In this document: piece after piece, positions 43,395-54,800 of the stretch | Layout of the letters: every line of letters starts with the position of its first letter | Numbering within the stretch: the stretch's first letter is position 1 | Assembly (NCBI RefSeq): GCF_040958095.1 | Contig: NC_091152.1 | Span: 16,521,541 to 16,585,540 of the forward strand | Direction of reading: 5' to 3' | Length of the DNA: 64,000 nucleotides | DNA from: Procambarus clarkii | Taxonomy: Eukaryota > Arthropoda > Malacostraca > Decapoda > Cambaridae | Notes under the pieces: generated by a model | Told to the model about the DNA's origin: nothing | The model's database searches: none | What the model saw: the letters and a program-made list of their open reading frames with translations, nothing else | Translations under genes and position numbers: made by a program

Positions 43395-46300
43395 TTACAG
43401 CAATGACTCCTGTCCCATTTCCCTATCATACCTGGTTTTAAAATTATGAATAGTATTTGCTTCCACAACCTGTTCCTGAAGTGCATTCCATTTCCCCACT
43501 ACTCTCACGCTAAAAGAAAACTTCCTTACATCTCTGTGACTCATCTGAGTTTCAAGCTTCCATCCATGTCCTCTCGTTCTGTTACTATTCCGTGTGAACA
43601 TTTCGTCTATGTCCACTCTGTCAATTCCTCTGAGTATCTTATACGTTCCTATCATGTCCCCCCTCTCCCTTCTTCTTTCTAGTGTCGTAAGGCACAGTTC
43701 CCTCAGGCGCTCTTCATACCCCATCCCTCGTAGCTCTGGGACGAGTCTCGTTGCAAACCTCTGAACCTTTTCCAGTTTCATTATATGCTTCTTCAGATGG
43801 GGACTCCATGATGAGGCGGCATACTCTAAGACTGGCCTTACGTAGGCAGTGTAAAGCGCCCTAAATGCCTCCTTACTTAGGTTTCTGAATGATGTTCTAA
43901 CTTTTGCCAGTGTAGAGTACGCTGCTGTCGTTATCCTATTAATATGTGCCTCAGGAGATAGATTAGGTGTTACGTCCACCCCCAGGTCTCTTTCACGCGT
44001 CGTTACAGGTAGGCTGTTCCCCTTCATTGTGTACTGTCCCTTTGGTCTCCTATCTCCTAGTCCCATTTCCATAACTTTACATTTGCTCGTGTTGAATTCT
44101 AGTAGCCATTTCTCTGACCATCTCTGCAATCTGTTCAGGTCCTCTTGGAGGATCCTGCAATCCTCATCTGTCACAACTCTTCTCATCAACTTTGCATCAT
44201 CCGCAAACATCGACATGTAGGACTCTACGCCTGTAAACATGTCGTTAACATATACAAGAAATAGAATTGGTCCCAGCACCGATCCTTGTGGTACTCCACT
44301 TGTTACTGTTCGCCAGTCCGACTTCTCGCCCCTTACCGTAACTCTTTGGCTCCTTCCTGTTAGGTAGTTCCTTATCCATTCTAGGACCTTTCCCCCCACC
44401 CCCGCCTGCCTCTCGAGCTTGAACAGCAGTCTCATGTGCGGTACTGTATCAAAGGCTTTTTGGCAGTCCAGAAATATGCAGTCTGCCCAACCATCTCTGT
44501 CCTGTCTTATCCTCGTTATTTTATCATAGAATTCCAGAAGGTTTGTTAGGCACGATTTCCCTGTCCAGAACCCATGTTGATGTTTGTTCACAAACCTAAT
44601 GTTCTCCAGGTGTGCAACCAGTCGTAGCCTAATTATTCTTTCCAGTATTTTACAGGGGATGCTTGTCAGTGATACAGGTCTGTAGTTAAGTGCCTCCTCC
44701 CTATCTCCTTTCTTGAAGATCGGCACGACATTTGCCTTCTTCCAGCAACTGGGCAATTCTCCTGACATAAGTGACTCATTAAAGATCATTGCCAGAGGCA
44801 CGCTGAGGGCCTGTGCTGCTTCTTTTAGTATCCACGGTGATACTTTGTCTGGTCCAACTGCTTTAGTTGCATCTAGAGTTGTCAACTGTTTCATTACCTC
44901 CTCTGCTGTCACCTCTATATCTGATAGTCTTTCATCTAGGGTAACCCCTTCCAACAATGGGAGCTGCTCAGGCTCGGTAGTGAACACTCCATGGAAACTG
45001 GCATTCAGTGCCTCGCAGATTTCCTTGTCACTTTCAGTATATGCCCCCTCTGTCTTCCTTAGTCTTGTCACTTGGTCGTTCACCGACATTTTTCTTCTTA
45101 TATGACTGTGTAGTAACTTAGGTTGTTTTTTCGCTTTGATTGCAATATCGTTCTCATAGTCCCTTTCCGATGTTCGTCTTATGTTAATGTAATCGTTCCT
45201 AGCTCTGTTGTATCTGCTTCTGTTGTCCTCTGTTCTTTGTCTTCTGTACTTCCTCCACTCCCGCCTGCTGGCCATTTTTGCTTCCTGACACTGTCTATTA
45301 AACCATGGGTTATTATATTCCTTCTTATTTTTTCCCTTTACCGTTGGTATAAATCTCTCTTCGGCCTCCTGGCATTTCTGTATGACTAGGTCCATCATAT
45401 CTTGGACTGTTTTTCCTCTAATTTCTTCCTCCCACTGCACTTCACCCAGATAGTCCCTTATCCTCATATAGTCCCCTTTCCTGTAGTCAACTCTCCTTTC
45501 CCAGATCTCTTGTCCCATGGTCATAATTTTGAATTCCATCATGTAGTCAAAGACTAGGACACAATGGTCACTGGCCCCTAGAGGTATTTCATGCTCTAAA
45601 TTCTCGATATCTTCTACGTTCTGGGTGAAAATCAGGTCTAATAGGCTCGGTGCATCTCCTCCTCTTTCCCTTGTGTCTTCCTTCACATGTTGTGTCAGGA
45701 AATTCCTGTCTATAACATCTACTAATTTTGCTCCCCACGTTTCATCCCCTCCATGGGGATTCCTTGATTCCCAATTTATCTCTCCATGATTTAGGTCCCC
45801 CATGATCAGCAGCTTCGCTCTCATTCTGTGGGCTAGTGTTGCTGCCTTCTGCAGTTCATCTATACATGCTTTGTTGTTGTCATCATACTCCTGCCTGGGT
45901 CTTCTACTGTTTGGTGGGGGATTGTAGATTACCAAGATCACAATCTTCCTCCCATCTACTGTCAGAGTTCCATGTATGAAGCTTGTGCACTCATTGGTAA
46001 CTCGATTTCCCAGGTCTTCAAACTTCCATTTCCGCTTTATTAGGAGTGCTACTCCCCCTCCCTGTCTCTGTGTCCTCTCTTTTCGTATCACCTGGTACCC
46101 TTCAGGAAAGATTGCATCTGAGATCATGTCATTAATTTTAGTTTCCACAATTGCAACTATGTCAGGATCTGCTTCACTCACTCTTTCTTTTATCTCTTCT
46201 GCTTTATTAGATACCCCATCAGCATTGGTGTACCAAACCTTGAGATTCTTCATGGAAACTCTTGTACCAGAGTTCTCCCTTTCTCTGGGGGTCTGGGGGG

Positions 46301-46709
46301 ATCTGGGGGATGTCTGGGGGGTGACTGGGGGCAGAGGGGATCTGGGGGATCTGGGGGGTGTCTGGGGGATGACTGGGGGCGGGGAGGGTCCGGGGGATGT
46401 CCGGGGGGATCCAGGGGGTGTCTGGGGGGGTCCGGGGGGTGTATGGGGGGTGAAAGAGTTCAGGAGGGGTGCTTGGGGGGCTACTGGGGGCTGGGCTTCT
46501 AGGAAGGTAGGTAGGAGGGTCTGGGGTAGGGCCTGGGTAGGTAGGTCTGGAGTAGGAAGGGCATACTGGGTCTGAAGATTAGGGAGGGCATAGAGGGGTT
46601 GGGAGATGGCGTAAGGTTGGGAGACAGATAGAGGTTGAGAGGTTGGGAGGGGGATGGATAGAGGGGGTGGGGGGGACCTCCCACCTCCCTCGCAAGGGTG
46701 GGGGGTCAC
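43395..46709 (-). CDS. LINE family A ORF2: endonuclease and reverse transcriptase, intact
   Basis: A frame of 1104 codons. Residues 1-150 are proline-rich with tandem QTPPxSPR-like repeats. The APE-type endonuclease is about 153-390, with YTNADGVSNK, IVAIVETKIND, the box MGDLNHGEINWE (about 303; L where GDFN is usual) and ASDHCVLVF (about 380). The RT is about 590-860, with AVGPDKVSPWILKE, YRPVSLTSIPCKILER, FLDCQKAFDTVPH, SGVPQGSVLGPILF and the catalytic FADD at 835-838. It would nick target DNA and copy its RNA there. The listed start is a GTG overlapping the ORF1 stop; the true start is uncertain, and reinitiation after ORF1 is likely. Confidence 0.88.
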   Translation of the reverse strand: MTPHPCEGGGRSPPPPLSIPLPTSQPLSVSQPYAISQPLYALPNLQTQYALPTPDLPTQALPQTLLPTFLEAQPPVAPQAPLLNSFTPHTPPGPPQTPPGSPRTSPGPSPPPVIPQTPPRSPRSPLPPVTPQTSPRSPQTPRERENSGTRVSMKNLKVWYTNADGVSNKAEEIKERVSEADPDIVAIVETKINDMISDAIFPEGYQVIRKERTQRQGGGVALLIKRKWKFEDLGNRVTNECTSFIHGTLTVDGRKIVILVIYNPPPNSRRPRQEYDDNNKACIDELQKAATLAHRMRAKLLIMGDLNHGEINWESRNPHGGDETWGAKLVDVIDRNFLTQHVKEDTRERGGDAPSLLDLIFTQNVEDIENLEHEIPLGASDHCVLVFDYMMEFKIMTMGQEIWERRVDYRKGDYMRIRDYLGEVQWEEEIRGKTVQDMMDLVIQKCQEAEERFIPTVKGKNKKEYNNPWFNRQCQEAKMASRREWRKYRRQRTEDNRSRYNRARNDYINIRRTSERDYENDIAIKAKKQPKLLHSHIRRKMSVNDQVTRLRKTEGAYTESDKEICEALNASFHGVFTTEPEQLPLLEGVTLDERLSDIEVTAEEVMKQLTTLDATKAVGPDKVSPWILKEAAQALSVPLAMIFNESLMSGELPSCWKKANVVPIFKKGDREEALNYRPVSLTSIPCKILERIIRLRLVAHLENIRFVNKHQHGFWTGKSCLTNLLEFYDKITRIRQDRDGWADCIFLDCQKAFDTVPHMRLLFKLERQAGVGGKVLEWIRNYLTGRSQRVTVRGEKSDWRTVTSGVPQGSVLGPILFLVYVNDMFTGVESYMSMFADDAKLMRRVVTDEDCRILQEDLNRLQRWSEKWLLEFNTSKCKVMEMGLGDRRPKGQYTMKGNSLPVTTRERDLGVDVTPNLSPEAHINRITTAAYSTLAKVRTSFRNLSKEAFRALYTAYVRPVLEYAASSWSPHLKKHIMKLEKVQRFATRLVPELRGMGYEERLRELCLTTLERRRERGDMIGTYKILRGIDRVDIDEMFTRNSNRTRGHGWKLETQMSHRDVRKFSFSVRVVGKWNALQEQVVEANTIHNFKTRYDREMGQESLL

Positions 46710-47806
46710 ATGGAAGGAGAGGGGATGAGGAGGGGTGAGGGCAGGGCAGGCTTTGGGTGTTGAGGGGATGAGGTCTGGGTGGGTTCTTGGGGTTGAGGGG
46801 ATGAGGTCTGGATGGGATTTGGGGGTTGAGGGGATGAGAGCTGGGTGGGTTTTGGGGGTTGAGGGGACGAGGGCTGGACGGGTTTTGGGGGTTGAGGTGA
46901 TGAGGGGGTCCTTGGAATGTGGGATGAATTTGACTCCAGTGGGGTCAGAGGGGCCAAGGGATGTGCTGGGGAGATAAGCAGGGGCGGCTGATTTGGGAAA
47001 GGGGTGACCTGAGAAGCACGTGTGAGCTGGTTAGCATGGGGTGGATTAGCACTGGGGTGTGTAGCTGCGCTCAAATGGGAAGAGTCGTATTGTTGTTTGC
47101 TTGCTCTGTGGGCAATCTGTTCCTCCTTCGTCATGAATTTGTCAATAAATACGTTGTAGTAATTTTCGCTACCTCTGAGTAGGTGTTTGTGATGCAGTAT
47201 GTAATCCACTGCCTCTTCGTTAGTGAACTGTACCAGGACAGGTCGTTTCCTGTTACAGTTGTATGGTCCAATGCGTCGGTGGACTTGCACCTCATTCCCT
47301 GCCATCTGGGCTCTCATGTCTCTCAAGATCCCCTGTAGTTCCAAATCCTCAATCTCCATCCTTTCCTGCCTCGATGGTGCCCTGGCTTCAAGTAATCCAT
47401 GGATTATGATTGTCCTCTTTCTCAGTTCAGGGTCATGCTGGTGGCCCTCTCCCTGGCTGACCCCCACCCCTCCTACACCCGCTACTCCACCTACTACTAC
47501 TACTTCCCCTTCCCCTGCCAAGCTTCCCTTATTCCTGCCAAATTCATTAGTAAGCCTAGATATTTCTCCTTGCCATTCTACCCTGCTCTTCGTGATTTCC
47601 TCTTGAATATAATCCATAAACTCTTGTTTGAGTCTTTGAACCTCGTCCTGTATCTTATTAAAGACTTCACTTTTAATCCCCTGGATTAGATCACCTATCC
47701 AAACATCCCTCTTCTCTACAAATTTCCCAATCATCTTCTCCACAAACCTATCTTCTTCCTCAATCATAATACTGTTGGACCTAGACACCCTTCCTGACCT
47801 AGTCAT
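46706..47806 (-). CDS. LINE family A ORF1: coiled coil and RRM-like RNA-binding protein
   Basis: 366 codons from ATG at 47806 to TGA at 46706. Residues about 15-105 are heptad-like and charged (VEKMIGKFVEKRDVWIGDLI, FNKIQDEVQRLKQEFMDYI), a likely trimerising coiled coil. Residues about 132-235 (KRTIIIHGLLEA, VHRRIGPYNCNRKRPVLVQF) look like the RRM domain of LINE ORF1 proteins, which bind the element RNA. The C-terminus repeats SSPQPPKP-like units and is proline-rich. The stop overlaps ORF2 (ATGTGACC). Confidence 0.85.
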   Translation of the reverse strand: MTRSGRVSRSNSIMIEEEDRFVEKMIGKFVEKRDVWIGDLIQGIKSEVFNKIQDEVQRLKQEFMDYIQEEITKSRVEWQGEISRLTNEFGRNKGSLAGEGEVVVVGGVAGVGGVGVSQGEGHQHDPELRKRTIIIHGLLEARAPSRQERMEIEDLELQGILRDMRAQMAGNEVQVHRRIGPYNCNRKRPVLVQFTNEEAVDYILHHKHLLRGSENYYNVFIDKFMTKEEQIAHRASKQQYDSSHLSAATHPSANPPHANQLTRASQVTPFPNQPPLLISPAHPLAPLTPLESNSSHIPRTPSSPQPPKPVQPSSPQPPKPTQLSSPQPPNPIQTSSPQPQEPTQTSSPQHPKPALPSPLLIPSPSM

Positions 47807-48172
47807 TGCTATAATGCAACCTTACCCACAGGGGTTCCAAGTATCTTACCGTCCCGCTAACACAATAGGTGAGTGAATCTCCAAGCGTCGTCCCCGTGGT
47901 GGTAGGAGGGTTGCTGCCGGGGTGAGGTCACGCGGTCAGAGGTCGGTGAGGTCTGCTCCACACTACACACTGCCACAATACTACAACTATTTTGAATTAC
48001 GCTATTTAAACTGTTTTTCTTCACTACTTTATGGCTCTGGCCAAAACTCAAGGTTTTTTCATTCACTTGTACACACTTTTTCACTTCGAAGTTGCCTGAT
48101 TACCCCTCCCACTCCACTAGTGAACCTGGAGCTCCCAACCCACGTCCACCCAACACGATGGTCACAAGACAA

Positions 48173-48338
<166 letters not shown>

Positions 48339-48354
48339 TGCGTGCGTGCGTGTG

Positions 48355-48681
48355 TATTCACCAAGTTGTATTCCCCTAGTTGTGCTTGCGAGGGTTGAGA
48401 TCTGCCCCTTCGGCCCGCCTCTCAACTGTCAATCAATCAACTGTTACTAACTACTAACTAATTATATATATATTTTTTTTCTTTCTCACACCTCCCCCCT
48501 TCCCCCCCAGGAAGCAGCCTGTGGCAGCTGTCTAATTCCCAGGTACCTATTTACTGCTAGGTAACAGGGGCATCAGGGTAAAAAAAAAACTGCCCATTTT
48601 TGTTTCTCACCGACGCCGGGAATCGAACCAGAGCCACAGGATTACGTGACCAGCGTGCTGTCCACACAGCCACCGGCGCCC
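48355..48681 (-). mobile_element. tRNA-derived SINE with LINE-derived 3' tail (family D)
   Basis: On the minus strand: head GGCGCCGGTGGCTGTGTGGA with B box GGTTCGATTCCC, body, spacer, then GTTGATTGACAGTTGAGAGG and the LINE family B tail ending AACTTGGTGAATA next to the (CA)n. It is the same family as 22648-22936. Confidence 0.88.
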
Positions 48682-48800
48682 TGTGTGTGTGCGTGCGCGA
48701 GTGCGTGCATCATGCTGTTTTAACATTATGTGAGTATTTCCCTTTCAAAGGCCACTGAGTCAAACCCGGAATATTATGCCAGGAGCCCGCCTTGGTGAGC

Positions 48801-51800
48801 ATGTTGGGGCCATGTGTTGTATGTTGTGGCCATGTGTTGTATGTTGTGGCCATGTGTTGTATGTTGTGGCCATGTGTTGTATGTTGTGGCCATGTGTTGT
48901 ATGTTGTGGCCATGTGTTGTATGTTGTGGCCATGTGTAGTATGTTGTGGCCATGTGTTGTATGTTGTGGCCATGTGTTGTATGTTGTGGCCATGTGTTGC
49001 ATGTTGTGGCCATGTGTTGTATGTTGTGGCCAAGTGTTGTATGTTGTGGCCATGTGTTGCATGTTGTGGCCATGTGTTGCATGTTGTGGCCATGTGTTGT
49101 ATGTTGTGGCCATGTGTTGTATGTTGTGGCCATGTGTTGTATGTTGTGGCCATGTGTTGTATGTTGTGGCCATGTGTTGTATGTTGTGGCCATGTGTTGT
49201 ATGTTGTGGCCATGTGTTGTATGTTGTGGCCATGTGTAGTATGTTGTGGCCATGTGTAGTATGTTGTGGCCATGTGTAGTATGTTGTGGCCATGTGTTGC
49301 ATGTTGTGGCCATGTGTTGCATGTTGTGGCCATGTGTTGTATGTTGTGGCCATGTGTTGTATGTTGTGGCCATGTGTTGTATGTTGTGGCCATGTGTAGT
49401 ATGTTGTGGCCATGTGTAGTATGTTGTGGCCATGTGTTGCATGTTGTGGCCATGTGTTGCATGTTGTGGCCATGTGTTGTATGTTGTGGCCATGTGTTGT
49501 ATGTTGTGGCCATGTGTTGTATGTTGTGGCCATGTGTTGTATGTTGTGGCCATGTGTTGTATGTTGTGGCCATGTGTTGTATGTTGTGGCCATGTGTTGT
49601 ATGTTGTGGCCATGTGTTGTATGTTGTGGCCATGTGTAGTATGTTGTGGCCATGTGTTGTATGTTGTGGCCATGTGTTGTATGTTGTGGCCATGTGTTGT
49701 ATGTTGTGGCCATGTGTTGTATGTTGTGGCCATGTGTTGTATGTTGTGGCCATGTGTTGTATGTTGTGGCCATGTGTTGTATATTGTGGCCATGTGTTGT
49801 ATGTTGTGGCCATGTGTTGTATGTTGTGGCCATGTGTTGTATGTTGTGGCCATGTGTAGTATGTTGTGGCCATGTGTTGTATGTTGTGGCCATGTGTTGT
49901 ATGTTGTGGCCATGTGTTGTATGTTGTGGCCATGTGTTGTATGTTGTGGCCATGTGTTGTATGTTGTGGCCATGTGTTGTATGTTGTGGCCATGTGTTGT
50001 ATGTTGTGGCCATGTGTTGTATGTTGTGGCCATGTGTTGTATGTTGTGGCCATGTGTTGTATGTTGTGGCCATGTGTTGTATGTTGTGGCCATGTGTTGT
50101 ATGTTGTGGCTATGTGTTGTATGTTGTGGCCATGTGTTGTATGTTGGGGCCATGTGTTGTATGTTGTGGCCATGTGTTGTGGCCATGTGTTGTGGCCATG
50201 TGTTGTGGCCATGTGTTGTGGCCATGTGTTGTGGCCATGTGTTGTGGCCATGTGTTGTATGTTGTGGCCATGTGTTGTATGTTGTGGCCATGTGTTGTGG
50301 CCATGTGTTGTATGTTGGGGCCATGTGTTGTGGCCATGTGTTGTGGCCATGTGTTGTGGCCATGTGTTGTGGCCATGTGTTGTATGTTATGGCCATGTGT
50401 TGTATGTTGTGGCCATGTGTTGTATGTTGTGGCCATGTGTTGTGGCTATGTGTTGTATGTTGGGGCCATGTGTTGTGGCTATGTGTTGTGGCTATGTGTT
50501 GTGGCCATGTGTTGTATGTTGTGGCCATGTGTTGTATGTTGTGGCCATGTGTTGTGGCTATGTGTTGTATGTTGTGGCCATGTGTTGTGGCCATGTGTTG
50601 TGGCCATGTGTTGTGGCCATGTGTTGTGGCCATGTGTTGTATGTTGTGGCCATGTGTTGTATGTTGTGGCCATGTGTTGTATGTTGTGGCCATGTGTTGT
50701 ATGTTGTGGCCATGTGTTGTGGCCATGTGTTGTATGTTGGGGCCATGTGTTGTGGCTATGTGTTGTGGCCATGTGTTGTATGTTGTGGCCATGTGTTGTG
50801 GCCATGTGTTGTATGTTGTGGCCATGTGTTGTATGTTGGGGCCATGTGTTGGGGCCATGTGTTGTATGTTATGGCTATGTGTTGTATGTTGTGGCCATGT
50901 GTTGTATGTTGTGGCCATGTGTTGTGGCTATGTGTTGTATGTTGGGGCCATGTGTTGTGGCTATGTGTTGTATGTTGTGGCCATGTGTTGTATGTTGTGG
51001 CTATGTGTTGTATGTTGTGGCCATGTGTTGTATGTTGTGGCCATGTGTTGTATGTTGTGGCCATGTGTTGTATGTTGGGGCCATGTGTTGTATGTTGTGG
51101 CCATGTGTTGTATGTTGGGGCCATGTGTTGTGGCTATGTGTTGTATGTTGTGGCCATGTGTTGTATGTTGTGGCCATGTGTTGTATGTTGGGGCCATGTG
51201 TTGTATGTTGTGGCCATGTGTTGTATGTTGGGGCCATGTGTTGTGGCCATGTGTTGTATGTTGTGGCTATGTGTTGTATGTTGTGGCCATGTGTTGTATG
51301 TTGTAGCCATGTGTTGTATGTTGTGGCCATGTGTTGTATGTTGTGGCCATGTGTTGTATGTTGTGGCCATGTGTTGTATGTTGTGGCCATGTGTTGTATG
51401 TTGTGGCCATGTGTTGTATGTTGTGGCTATGTGTTGTATGTTGTGGCCATGTGTTGTATGTTGTAGCCATGTGTTGTATGTTGTGGCCATGTGTTGTATG
51501 TTGTGGCCATGTGTTGTATGTTGTGGCCATGTGTTGTATGTTGTGGCCATGTGTTGTATGTTGTGGCCATGTGTTGTGGCTATGTGTTGTATGTTGTGGC
51601 CATGTGTTGTATGTTGGGGCCATGTGTTGTGGCTATGTGTTGTATGTTGTGGCCATGTGTTGTATGTTGTAGCCATGTGTTGTATGTTGTGGCCATGTGT
51701 TGTATGTTGTGGCCATGTGTTGTATGTTGTGGCCATGTGTTGTATGTTGTGGCCATGTGTTGTATGTTGTGGCCATGTGTTGTATGTTGTGGCCATGTGT

Positions 51801-54800
51801 TGTATGTTGGGGCCATGTGTTGTATGTTGTGGCCATGTGTTGTATGTTGTGGCCATGTGTAGTATGTTGTGGCCATGTGTAGTATGTTGTGGCCATGTGT
51901 AGTATGTTGTGGCCATGTGTTGCATGTTGTGGCCATGTGTTGCATGTTGTGGCCATGTGTTGTATGTTGTGGCCATGTGTTGTATGTTGTGGCCATGTGT
52001 TGTATGTTGTGGCCATGTGTAGTATGTTGTGGCCATGTGTAGTATGTTGTGGCCATGTGTTGCATGTTGTGGCCATGTGTTGCATGTTGTGGCCATGTGT
52101 TGTATGTTGTGGCCATGTGTTGTATGTTGTGGCCATGTGTTGTATGTTGTGGCCATGTGTTGTATGTTGTGGCCATGTGTTGTATGTTGTGGCCATGTGT
52201 TGTATGTTGTGGCCATGTGTTGTATGTTGTGGCCATGTGTTGTATGTTGTGGCCATGTGTTGTATGTTGTGGCCATGTGTAGTATGTTGTGGCCATGTGT
52301 TGTATGTTGTGGCCATGTGTTGTATGTTGTGGCCATGTGTTGTATGTTGTGGCCATGTGTTGTATGTTGTGGCCATGTGTTGTATGTTGTGGCCATGTGT
52401 TGTATGTTGTGGCCATGTGTTGTATATTGTGGCCATGTGTTGTATGTTGTGGCCATGTGTTGTATGTTGTGGCCATGTGTTGTATGTTGTGGCCATGTGT
52501 AGTATGTTGTGGCCATGTGTTGTATGTTGTGGCCATGTGTTGTATGTTGTGGCCATGTGTTGTATGTTGTGGCCATGTGTTGTATGTTGTGGCCATGTGT
52601 TGTATGTTGTGGCCATGTGTTGTATGTTGTGGCCATGTGTTGTATGTTGTGGCCATGTGTTGTATGTTGTGGCCATGTGTTGTATGTTGTGGCCATGTGT
52701 TGTATGTTGTGGCCATGTGTTGTATGTTGTGGCCATGTGTTGTGGCCATGTGTTGTGGCCATGTGTTGTGGCCATGTGTTGTGGCCATGTGTTGTGGCCA
52801 TGTGTTGTGGCCATGTGTTGTATGTTGTGGCCATGTGTTGTATGTTGTGGCCATGTGTTGTGGCCATGTGTTGTATGTTGGGGCCATGTGTTGTGGCCAT
52901 GTGTTGTGGCCATGTGTTGTGGCCATGTGTTGTGGCCATGTGTTGTATGTTATGGCCATGTGTTGTATGTTGTGGCCATGTGTTGTATGTTGTGGCCATG
53001 TGTTGCATGTTGTGGCCATGTGTTGTATGTTGTGGCCAAGTGTTGTATGTTGTGGCCATGTGTTGCATGTTGTGGCCATGTGTTGTATGTTGTGGCCATG
53101 TGTTGTATGTTGTGGCCATGTGTTGTATGTTGTGGCCATGTGTTGTATGTTGTGGCCATGTGTAGTATGTTGTGGCCATGTGTTGTATGTTGTGGCCATG
53201 TGTTGTATGTTGTGGCCATGTGTTGCATGTTGTGGCCATGTGTTGTATGTTGTGGCCAAGTGTTGTATGTTGTGGCCATGTGTTGCATGTTGTGGCCATG
53301 TGTTGCATGTTGTGGCCATGTGTTGTATGTTGTGGCCATGTGTTGTATGTTGTGGCCATGTGTTGTATGTTGTGGCCATGTGTTGTATGTTGTGGCCATG
53401 TGTTGTATGTTGTGGCCATGTGTTGTATGTTGTGGCCATGTGTTGTATGTTGTGGCCATGTGTTGTATGTTGTGGCCATGTGTAGTATGTTGTGGCCATG
53501 TGTTGTATGTTGTGGCCATGTGTTGTATGTTGTGACCATGTGTTGTATGTTGTGGCCATGTGTTGTATGTTGTGGCCATGTGTTGTATGTTGTGGCTATG
53601 TGTTGTATGTTGTGGCCATGTGTTGTATGTTGGGGCCATGTGTTGTATGTTGTGGCCATGTGTTGTGGCCATGTGTTGTGGCCATGTGTTGTGGCCATGT
53701 GTTGTGGCCATGTGTTGTGGCCATGTGTTGTGGCCATGTGTTGTATGTTGTGGCCATGTGTTGTATGTTGTGGCCATGTGTTGTGGCCATGTGTTGTATG
53801 TTGGGGCCATGTGTTGTGGCCATGTGTTGTGGCCATGTGTTGTGGCCATGTGTTGTGGCCATGTGTTGTATGTTGTGGCCATGTGTTGTGGCCATGTGTT
53901 GTATGTTGGGGCCATGTGTTGTGGCCATGTGTTGTGGCCATGTGTTGTGGCCATGTGTTGTGGCCATGTGTTGTATGTTATGGCCATGTGTTGTATGTTG
54001 TGGCCATGTGTTGTATGTTGTGGCCATGTGTTGTGGCTATGTGTTGTATGTTGGGGCCATGTGTTGTGGCTATGTGTTGTGGCCATGTGTTGTATGTTGT
54101 GGCCATGTGTTGTATGTTGTGGCCATGTGTTGTGGCTATGTGTTGTATGTTGTGGCCATGTGTTGTGGCCATGTGTTGTGGCCATGTGTTGTGGCCATGT
54201 GTTGTGGCCATGTGTTGTATGTTGTGGCCATGTGTTGTATGTTGTGGCCATGTGTTGTATGTTGTGGCCATGTGTTGTGGCCATGTGTTGTATGTTGGGG
54301 CCATGTGTTGTGGCTATGTGTTGTGGCCATGTGTTGTATGTTGTGGCTATGTGTTGTATGTTGTGGCCATGTGTTGTATGTTGTGGCCATGTGTTGTGGC
54401 TATGTGTTGTATGTTGGGGCCATGTGTTGTGGCTATGTGTTGTATGTTGTGGCCATGTGTTGTATGTTGTGGCTATGTGTTGTATGTTGTGGCCATGTGT
54501 TGTATGTTGTGGCCATGTGTTGTATGTTGTGGCCATGTGTTGTATGTTGGGGCCATGTGTTGTATGTTGTGGCCATGTGTTGTATGTTGGGGCCATGTGT
54601 TGTGGCTATGTGTTGTATGTTGTGGCCATGTGTTGTATGTTGTGGCCATGTGTTGTATGTTGGGGCCATGTGTTGTATGTTGTGGCCATGTGTTGTATGT
54701 TGGGGCCATGTGTTGTGGCCATGTGTTGTATGTTGTGGCTATGTGTTGTATGTTGTGGCCATGTGTTGTATGTTGTAGCCATGTGTTGTATGTTGTGGCC

